Source: Pseudomonadota bacterium
Lineage (GTDB): Bacteria; Bdellovibrionota; UBA1018; CAIMNF01
NCBI GenBank assembly: GCA_027482725.1
Contig: JAIXVT010000009.1
Coordinates: 1 to 12,180, forward strand
DNA length: 12,180 bases
Direction of reading: 5' to 3'
The notes under the pieces were generated by a model. It saw only the letters and a list, made by a program, of their open reading frames with translations, did not search any database and was not told the origin of the DNA. This document shows positions 7,105 to 12,180 of this stretch, one piece after another. A program made the translations under genes and the position numbers. How positions within the stretch are numbered: position 1 is the stretch's first letter; every line of letters starts with the position of its first letter.

Positions 7105-7108
7105 AAAT

Positions 7109-7876
7109 TTACGGCGCTATAATTGCAGCCTTCATTTCACGCGTCGCTTGGCGCAACCCCACCATCACGGCACGACACACCACCGAATGCCCAATATTAA
7201 ACTCTTCAAATAAATCCAGCGCCGCAATGGCTTGGACATTTTCATAATCAAACCCATGCCCAACATGAGGATGAATTCCCTCTTGGATCGCAAGGAGGCC
7301 CGCTTTGTGAATGCGCTTAAATTCTTGTTCAGCAATCTGAGGCGAGCGTTTCCCCAGCGCGCCCTGTACGGCTAAGCAATACCTGCCGGTGTGCAACTCC
7401 ACCGCATCCGCACCCGCTCTGGCCGCAAGCTCTACCGCCTGAAGATCGGGTTCGATGAACCAAGATACTTTGATTTTCTTTTTTTGAAGTCTGGCTGTTG
7501 CTATTGCTATCTTTTTATAAAGTTTTTTAACATCCAACCCGCCTTCGGTGGTCACTTCGGTGCGTTTTTCGGGGACCAGACACGTCCAAGACGGGCGTAG
7601 TTTTTCGGCGATCTTGAGAATGGGTTCCGAAACAGCCATCTCTAAGTTTAAGGGAACAGAGATTTTTTTCTTAAGCTCAAAAACGTCTGCATCCTGAATG
7701 TGTCTTCTGTCTTCGCGTAAATGAACGGTGATCTGATCCGCTCCTGCATCAATAACGGTTAACGCTGCATCAACCACCGAAGGATAGGGGGTATTGCGCA
7801 ACTGCCTGAGCGTAGCCACGTGATCAATGTTGATACCCAGTCGAGGGAGTAAGGATGTTTTATGACGTGGTTTCAT
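7109..7876 (-). CDS. pdxJ: Pyridoxine 5'-phosphate synthase PdxJ
   Basis: Last step of the DXP-dependent vitamin B6 pathway: condenses 1-deoxyxylulose 5-phosphate with 3-amino-2-oxopropyl phosphate to give pyridoxine 5'-phosphate, in the cytoplasm. The 255-aa protein is a full-length TIM barrel with hallmark stretches: LGINIDHVATLRQLR (13-27), ITVHLREDRRHI (49-60), NLEMAVS with the active-site Glu79, VPEKRTEVTTEGGLDV (101-116), GADAVELHTGRYC and HVGHGFDYENV (204-214). I chose ATG 7876 because GGAGGA lies 8 nt upstream and MKPRHKTSLLPRLGINID starts the family domain directly; the frame extends upstream to 7942 but that part reads across glmM. Its ATG overlaps the glmM TGA (ATGA), indicating coupling. 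Identification is near certain. Confidence 0.97.
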   Translation of the reverse strand: MKPRHKTSLLPRLGINIDHVATLRQLRNTPYPSVVDAALTVIDAGADQITVHLREDRRHIQDADVFELKKKISVPLNLEMAVSEPILKIAEKLRPSWTCLVPEKRTEVTTEGGLDVKKLYKKIAIATARLQKKKIKVSWFIEPDLQAVELAARAGADAVELHTGRYCLAVQGALGKRSPQIAEQEFKRIHKAGLLAIQEGIHPHVGHGFDYENVQAIAALDLFEEFNIGHSVVCRAVMVGLRQATREMKAAIIAP

Positions 7877-9306
7877 GTTGTTGTTCCTCCATGGGATTGG
7901 GCGATGTCTTGAACAATAGCCTGAGCCAAAACTTGTGCCCAATGTTGATTCTCGGGCAGACTTTCCCCTTCAATCAACACCCGCACTTTAGCTTCAGTGC
8001 CGGAGTATCGGACAAAAATTCGCCCACGCCCCTGAAACACCTGCTCCGCCGCGCGAAGTTGTTTTTGATATTCCAGACAGTGCTCAAGCGGTTTGCGTTC
8101 GGCAACCTTAACGTTAACAAGGGCCTGGGGAAGCAATTCAATCCCATGCGCAAGTTCAGATAATTTTTTTCCGGTACGCTTCATCAGCTCCAGAACCTTA
8201 AGCGCGGCCAAGATACCATCACCGGTAGTTGTCGAATCTAAAAAAATGATATGACCCGACTGCTCTCCGCCCAAATTCCAATGGTTTTTTCGAAGAGCCT
8301 CTACGACGTTTCGGTCCCCTACCGGAACACGCACCATTTGTATTCCTTCGCGTTTAAGCGCCCGCTCGAGTCCGACATTAGACATCGGAGTGGTGACCAC
8401 GGTATTGCCTTTAAGCAATCCTTCATTTTTCATTTCCAAAGCGCAAAGCCCAATCAGAACATCGCCATCAATAATCGCACCTGTTTCGTCCGAAAGAATC
8501 ACCCGATCGGCGTCACCATCCAAAGCGATACCAATATCGGCCCTCGTTTGCTTGACCAGCTCGGCAACCCCTTCGGGGAACAACGCGCCCACGTGATCGT
8601 TGATATTGCGGCCATTTGGGAAAACAGCTTTAGAAAATACCTCAGCTCCCAGTTCTTCAAACACCATCGGGGCCGTTTTATAGCCCGCTCCGTTGGCACA
8701 ATCTAAGGCAATTCGCATCGATGTGAGATCGAGTTCGTCAGGAAATTTGGATTTCAAAAAAACAATGTATCGTCCATGCGCCTCATCGATTCTCTGGGCC
8801 CGACCAATGTCATACCCCTTGGGGAGCTGGGCATCCATGAGTTCGGGTTGCGCTACCAACTTTTCAATAAGAGACTCAATGGCGTCACTCGCTTTGAATC
8901 CATCTTTCCCGAAAATTTTTATTCCATTATCCATGTACGGATTATGGCTTGCAGAAATCATTATTCCGGCATCTGCGCGCATACTGGTGGTAACAAACGC
9001 AACCCCAGGCGTGGGCAAAGGCCCCAGCAATACCGCCTCTCCCCCCATGGCCGTAATTCCTGATGCCATTGCGGTTTCGATCATATAGCCAGAGCGGCGG
9101 GTGTCTTTTCCGATAACAATTTTAATGCGTTTTGATCGGGCAGAGAGCGCGGCGGCGTCAGAAGCCAAGTAACCCCAATCTTTGTGAGCATTTTTGATCG
9201 CCCAGACCAAAGCCCGCCCCACTCGCATCGCAACTTCTCCTGTCATGGGAAAAGTATTGGCTTCAGCGCGAATTCCATCAGTACCAAACAACTTTTGCAT
9301 GCTCAT
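7873..9306 (-). CDS. glmM: Phosphoglucosamine mutase GlmM
   Basis: Converts glucosamine 6-phosphate to glucosamine 1-phosphate, feeding UDP-GlcNAc for peptidoglycan and LPS. All alpha-phosphohexomutase landmarks are present: KLFGTDGIRAEAN (5-17), the phosphoserine loop ISASHNPYMDNG with Ser120, the metal loop DGDADR (263-268), the sugar loop GGEQSGH (346-352) and the phosphate loop RYSGTEAKVRV (433-443). At 477 aa it is some 30 residues longer than the usual 445-450. Part of the excess is a short insertion around 44-60 (WGYLASDAAALSARSKR), before the conserved GKDTRRSGYM. The ATG at 9306 is one base after the cdaR stop; an ATG two codons later is also possible. Being next to cdaA and cdaR is the classic cdaA-cdaR-glmM module, in which GlmM is known to interact with and inhibit CdaA in Firmicutes. 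Confidence 0.98.
   Translation of the reverse strand: MSMQKLFGTDGIRAEANTFPMTGEVAMRVGRALVWAIKNAHKDWGYLASDAAALSARSKRIKIVIGKDTRRSGYMIETAMASGITAMGGEAVLLGPLPTPGVAFVTTSMRADAGIMISASHNPYMDNGIKIFGKDGFKASDAIESLIEKLVAQPELMDAQLPKGYDIGRAQRIDEAHGRYIVFLKSKFPDELDLTSMRIALDCANGAGYKTAPMVFEELGAEVFSKAVFPNGRNINDHVGALFPEGVAELVKQTRADIGIALDGDADRVILSDETGAIIDGDVLIGLCALEMKNEGLLKGNTVVTTPMSNVGLERALKREGIQMVRVPVGDRNVVEALRKNHWNLGGEQSGHIIFLDSTTTGDGILAALKVLELMKRTGKKLSELAHGIELLPQALVNVKVAERKPLEHCLEYQKQLRAAEQVFQGRGRIFVRYSGTEAKVRVLIEGESLPENQHWAQVLAQAIVQDIAQSHGGTTT
7885..7890 (-). promoter_or_regulatory. Ribosome binding site that sets the pdxJ start
   Basis: The minus strand reads GGAGGA, 8 nt before ATG 7876-7874 and inside the last codons of glmM. 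It selects the 255-aa form of PdxJ over the 277-aa extension. Confidence 0.75.
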
Positions 9307-9307
9307 T

Positions 9308-10216
9308 TTAGTCCCGAATCGTAATTTTGGTTTGTGCGGGCAACGATCTTACCCACTTGAGATTCTCAGGCACGCTAACGTGTATCCATCGAACATGTTC
9401 GCCTGAGGGGAGATCGCGAGCATCAATCTCTGCCGCGAATTGATCTCCTTCAATTTTTGGATTGGGATCGTCAGTCCTTACGATCAACGTAACTTCCTGA
9501 TCTGCTACTAATCCCTTTTTGTTTGACCTGAGCTTAACGGGAACATGACGAATCCGGTAGGCTTGCCCTTTACCTTGCACCTCGATCAGGGCCTCGGGAT
9601 TGGCTCCATCAATATCGACACCAAAGGGCTTGAGGTCAAAAGATAACGGAAGGACCGTGGTCTGATCGATCAAACTCAAATCTATCGGCAACGAAGATAA
9701 GTACTTAAATCCATCAACCCTGCTCTTTGGTCCGGTCACCCGCACCGTAGGCGATAGCACCTCTGCTCGCGTCACCTTGAGCCCGCCCGGCAACTGACCC
9801 CGAAGCTGCAGAGACACGGGAACCATCTTAACCACCCGCTCTTCAATTTTAATGGGAACCGCATTAGGCGTAATCGATAACACGCGAACCCCAAGGGGCA
9901 ATTTGAGCAAATCGCTAAAAATCCGATGGGTCACAACTCCGCCTGGGATATTGGAGACATTTGCTTTAATAGGATCTTCGGGGCGATTCTGGAGAGTTCG
10001 TAAAAAAGCCTTGGGGCCGGATAGCCTGAAAATAACTTTTTCTGGCACGGGTTCAATCAAAATTTGCCGGTCATTCAGGACAACCTCAAAGGGGATTTCT
10101 TTACTGACCTCCACGGTGCGCGATCCAAAAACAGCGACCCACAGCACGCCCGCCAGCATAAATGAGAGCAGCTTAAGGCCCAAGTTTTTTGTGATCCAAT
10201 GACCAACGTCACCCAT
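9308..10216 (-). CDS. cdaR: CdaA regulatory protein CdaR (YbbR-domain protein)
   Basis: A 302-aa protein with one N-terminal membrane segment (LGLKLLSFMLAGVLWVAVFG, about 13-32) and the rest outside the membrane as about three YbbR-type beta repeats. Repeat 1 covers about 35-123 (VEVSKEIPFEVVL, then VPEKVIFRLSGPKAFL). Repeat 2 covers about 128-212 (VPVSLQLRGQLPGGLKV, then SPTVRVTGPKSRV). A degenerate third lies at 217-300 (HVPVKLRSNKKGL). Characterised YbbR/CdaR proteins have up to four such domains and modulate the diadenylate cyclase CdaA at the membrane. Here it overlaps the cdaA stop by 8 nt and carries a strong ribosome site (AAGGAGAT), so the pair is co-translated. Family is clear from N-terminal anchor, repeats and position; its regulatory direction cannot be read from sequence. 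Confidence 0.93.
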   Translation of the reverse strand: MGDVGHWITKNLGLKLLSFMLAGVLWVAVFGSRTVEVSKEIPFEVVLNDRQILIEPVPEKVIFRLSGPKAFLRTLQNRPEDPIKANVSNIPGGVVTHRIFSDLLKLPLGVRVLSITPNAVPIKIEERVVKMVPVSLQLRGQLPGGLKVTRAEVLSPTVRVTGPKSRVDGFKYLSSLPIDLSLIDQTTVLPLSFDLKPFGVDIDGANPEALIEVQGKGQAYRIRHVPVKLRSNKKGLVADQEVTLIVRTDDPNPKIEGDQFAAEIDARDLPSGEHVRWIHVSVPENLKWVRSLPAQTKITIRD

Positions 10217-11006
10217 GTTGATCTCCTTGTGCCATGAGCCTCAAAATCCCCGCTATCAAATCCCTTTCGTTGAGGTTGAACTCAATTTTACCGCCGTAAA
10301 CAAGATGAACCGCGGCGGTCGTTTCACTCACTAATATGACCAAAGCATCAGTGTCTTCAGTGACCCCAAGTGCGGCTCGGTGTCGGGTGCCGTAGTGCGC
10401 GGGAATGTCTTGGCTTTTGGATAGCGGCAAAAAACACCCCGCAGCAGCAATACGCCCGCGGTGAATGATAACGGCTCCATCGTGCAAAGGGGATCGGTCT
10501 AAAAAAATCGAAGAAATAATTTCAGAGCGAACACGGCAATCCAGCAACGACCCGGTATCAATAAAATTTTTAAGACCCGTCTCTCGTTCAATCACGATCA
10601 ACGCTCCCTTTTTGTCTCTCGCCAATTGCGTCGCCGATCGCGCAACTTCTTCGGCGATGCTTTCGGCCTGATCATCATCCGCCTTCAGCCAAAAAGGATT
10701 TCTCCCCACCCTGGCCAACGCTCGGCGGATATCATCCTGAAAAATAACGATCACGATGATCACGAGATAATCGAAAAAATGACTCAGCACCCAGTGCGTG
10801 GCGTAAAGTCCAAAGATATTGGAGACAAAATACCCCAGGGACAAAAATGCTACGCCAAACAACATCTGGACGGCGCGTGTTCCCCGAATCAACAAAAGCA
10901 AACGATAAATCATGAACGCTACGATGACGACATCAAGCGTGTCTTCCCACCGGAAATGGGTTTGAAAATTTAATACGAGATCATGTATCGCAGTCCAGAT
11001 GTTCAT
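10209..11006 (-). CDS. cdaA: Diadenylate cyclase CdaA (c-di-AMP synthase)
   Basis: Makes cyclic di-AMP from two ATP; the product controls potassium/osmolyte balance and cell-wall homeostasis. The 265-aa protein has the CdaA layout: three membrane helices (about 24-40, 46-62, 77-90) followed by a cytoplasmic DAC domain (about 100-258). The catalytic signatures are intact: SPLHDGAVII with Asp176-Gly-Ala and GTRHRAALGVTE with the RHR at 208-210. The DAC domain begins at IFQDDIRRALARVGR, as in other CdaA proteins. The start ATG at 11006 overlaps the ftsH TGA (ATGA) and lacks a strong ribosome site of its own, suggesting coupling to ftsH. folP, which sits between ftsH and the cyclase gene in some relatives, is not here. 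Identification is near certain. Confidence 0.97.
   Translation of the reverse strand: MNIWTAIHDLVLNFQTHFRWEDTLDVVIVAFMIYRLLLLIRGTRAVQMLFGVAFLSLGYFVSNIFGLYATHWVLSHFFDYLVIIVIVIFQDDIRRALARVGRNPFWLKADDDQAESIAEEVARSATQLARDKKGALIVIERETGLKNFIDTGSLLDCRVRSEIISSIFLDRSPLHDGAVIIHRGRIAAAGCFLPLSKSQDIPAHYGTRHRAALGVTEDTDALVILVSETTAAVHLVYGGKIEFNLNERDLIAGILRLMAQGDQHG
10221..10228 (-). promoter_or_regulatory. Strong ribosome binding site of cdaR
   Basis: The minus strand reads AAGGAGAT, with the AAGGAG core 6 nt before ATG 10216-10214. It lies inside the 3' end of cdaA, so initiation on cdaR occurs within the upstream coding sequence. Confidence 0.8.
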
Positions 11007-12180
11007 GCGGGAGTCGGATCAGGAAGCGCTCCTTCGGGTGTCGAACTGGCTGGGGGCTCAGATCCGGGTTTTTTTACACGAATGGGCTCTCCGCGGATCA
11101 GCTGATCCACTTCTTCGCCGTCAATCGTTTCAAATTCCAAGAGCGCATGGGTGATTCGCTCTAACGCGTCTCGATGCTCCAGAATAATCTGCTTGGCCCT
11201 GTTGTAATTGCGATCGATAGTTGCACGAATTTCCTGATCAATGGCACGCGCGGTGTCGTCGCTATAATCACGGCTCTGGTTGATTTCTCGACCCAAGAAA
11301 ATGGCTTCTTCTTTTTTCCCAAAGGCGAGAGGGCCCAACGCATCGGACATTCCCCACTCACATACCATTCGACGGGCAAGATCAGTAGCACGCTCAATGT
11401 CATTGCCCGCGCCTGTTGTTTTTTGATTCAGCACGATCTCCTCGGCGATACGTCCACCCATGAGAAAGGCAATCATATTTTCAGCTTTTTCTTTATCCAT
11501 GCTCACACGGTCTTCGGTGGGCAGAGTTTGGGTCACCCCAAGCGCCATTCCCCTTGGGATGATGGTGACTTTGTGAATCGGATCCGTGCCCGGAAGCTTG
11601 CGTCCCACCAAGGTGTGTCCCGCTTCATGATAGGCGGTGGTTCTCCGCTCATGGTCGGACAAGGTCATGCTCCGACGTTCTGCACCCATCAACACCTTGT
11701 CTTTGGCCTCTTCAAAATCAGCGAGTTCGACCCGCTTTTTATCTTTCCTCGCCGCAATCAGCGCACCCTCGTTAACAAGGTTTTCAAGGTCTGCCCCTGA
11801 AAACCCCGGAGTACCCCGAGCGATAATACGAAGGTCTACCTTTTCGTCGACGGGTACTTTGCGAGTATGAACTTTAAGGATTTCTTCGCGCCCATTTAAA
11901 TCAGGATTAGAAACGATCACACGACGATCAAAGCGTCCGGGGCGTAAGAGGGCCGGATCCAAAACATCGGGCCGGTTGGTGGCGGCGATCAAGATCACCC
12001 CTTCGTTTCCTTCAAAGCCATCCATTTCAACCAACAATTGGTTCAAGGTTTGCTCACGCTCATCGTGTCCTCCGCCCAAACCTGCACCACGGTGGCGGCC
12101 AACGGCATCAATTTCGTCGATAAAGATGATGCACGGAGAATGTTTTTTTCCTTGTTCAAAAAGATCCCGAACACGCGATG
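11003..12180 (-). CDS. ftsH: ATP-dependent zinc metalloprotease FtsH (3' part; 5' end outside window)
   Basis: C-terminal 391 residues or so of the membrane-bound AAA+ protease that removes damaged or regulatory membrane and cytosolic proteins. The frame runs off the right edge; the N-terminal membrane segments and Walker A are outside. Seen in order in the fragment: SRVRDLFEQG, Walker B IIFIDEID (18-25), the GRHRGAGLGGGHDEREQTLNQ pore and second-region stretch, sensor/arginine-finger TNRPDVLDPALLRPGRFDRR, then the protease with zinc motif HEAGH (184-188) and the third metal ligand Asp in TTGAGNDIERAT. The C terminus ends in a proline-rich tail (KKPGSEPPASSTPEGALPDPTPA), longer and more disordered than the conserved domain needs, likely cytoplasmic. 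It is the first visible gene of the operon; its promoter lies beyond the window. No defects seen in the visible part. Confidence 0.98.
   Translation of the reverse strand, partial: SRVRDLFEQGKKHSPCIIFIDEIDAVGRHRGAGLGGGHDEREQTLNQLLVEMDGFEGNEGVILIAATNRPDVLDPALLRPGRFDRRVIVSNPDLNGREEILKVHTRKVPVDEKVDLRIIARGTPGFSGADLENLVNEGALIAARKDKKRVELADFEEAKDKVLMGAERRSMTLSDHERRTTAYHEAGHTLVGRKLPGTDPIHKVTIIPRGMALGVTQTLPTEDRVSMDKEKAENMIAFLMGGRIAEEIVLNQKTTGAGNDIERATDLARRMVCEWGMSDALGPLAFGKKEEAIFLGREINQSRDYSDDTARAIDQEIRATIDRNYNRAKQIILEHRDALERITHALLEFETIDGEEVDQLIRGEPIRVKKPGSEPPASSTPEGALPDPTPA

Noticed and set aside
11174..11800. 208-aa plus-strand open frame opposite ftsH.
   Set aside because: It is antisense to unmistakable FtsH protease motifs and its translation is low in natural protein character.
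1..12180. CRISPR arrays, insertion sequences, tRNA or rRNA genes.
   Set aside because: No spaced direct repeats, terminal inverted repeats with a transposase, or cloverleaf/rRNA-like sequence were seen; the recombinase alone does not define an element because no flanking attachment repeats were found.

Overview
The window reads as a chromosomal segment of a Gram-negative bacterium. The best guess is a delta-proteobacterial or Bdellovibrionota-like lineage. That guess rests on the gene order ftsH-cdaA-cdaR(ybbR)-glmM-pdxJ-nnr-tsaE, which is known from that broad group, and on proteins with export signals, including a periplasmic-type L,D-transpeptidase. No rRNA, tRNA or other decisive taxonomic marker is present, so the assignment is an inference.

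Right part (about 3.7-12.2 kb, all on the minus strand, so transcribed right to left): a compact housekeeping run with tiny gaps or overlaps. It starts with the 3' part of ftsH (AAA+ membrane protease). Then come cdaA (c-di-AMP synthase), cdaR/ybbR (its membrane-anchored partner), glmM (phosphoglucosamine mutase), pdxJ (vitamin B6 synthesis), nnr (NAD(P)HX repair), tsaE (tRNA t6A ATPase) and an exported YkuD-family L,D-transpeptidase with a Cys-containing C-terminal extension. The first four link membrane proteolysis, c-di-AMP signalling and supply of the peptidoglycan precursor GlcN-1-P. The last gene returns to the cell wall as a peptidoglycan cross-linking or anchoring enzyme. An acpS gene, often found between pdxJ and nnr in related clusters, is absent.

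Middle (about 1.9-3.65 kb, minus strand): one long gene for an exported or membrane protein of 584 aa that I do not recognise. Its codon use looks more A/T-rich than the housekeeping run.

Left part (1-1.9 kb): the 3' end of an unrecognised plus-strand gene, a minus-strand XerC/D-like tyrosine recombinase with a lysine-rich N-terminal extension, and a divergent plus-strand gene for a MerR/excisionase-type DNA-binding protein. The A/T-rich divergent intergenic region between them holds the most striking signal in the window. It is a perfect 13-bp inverted repeat around a 6-bp centre, whose inner 28 bp have the 11-6-11 layout of a Xer recombination (dif) site and share 17 of 28 positions with E. 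coli dif as I remember it. A recombinase gene sitting beside its own dif-like site resembles the single-recombinase XerH/difH and XerS/difSL arrangements and suggests the window may lie at the replication terminus.
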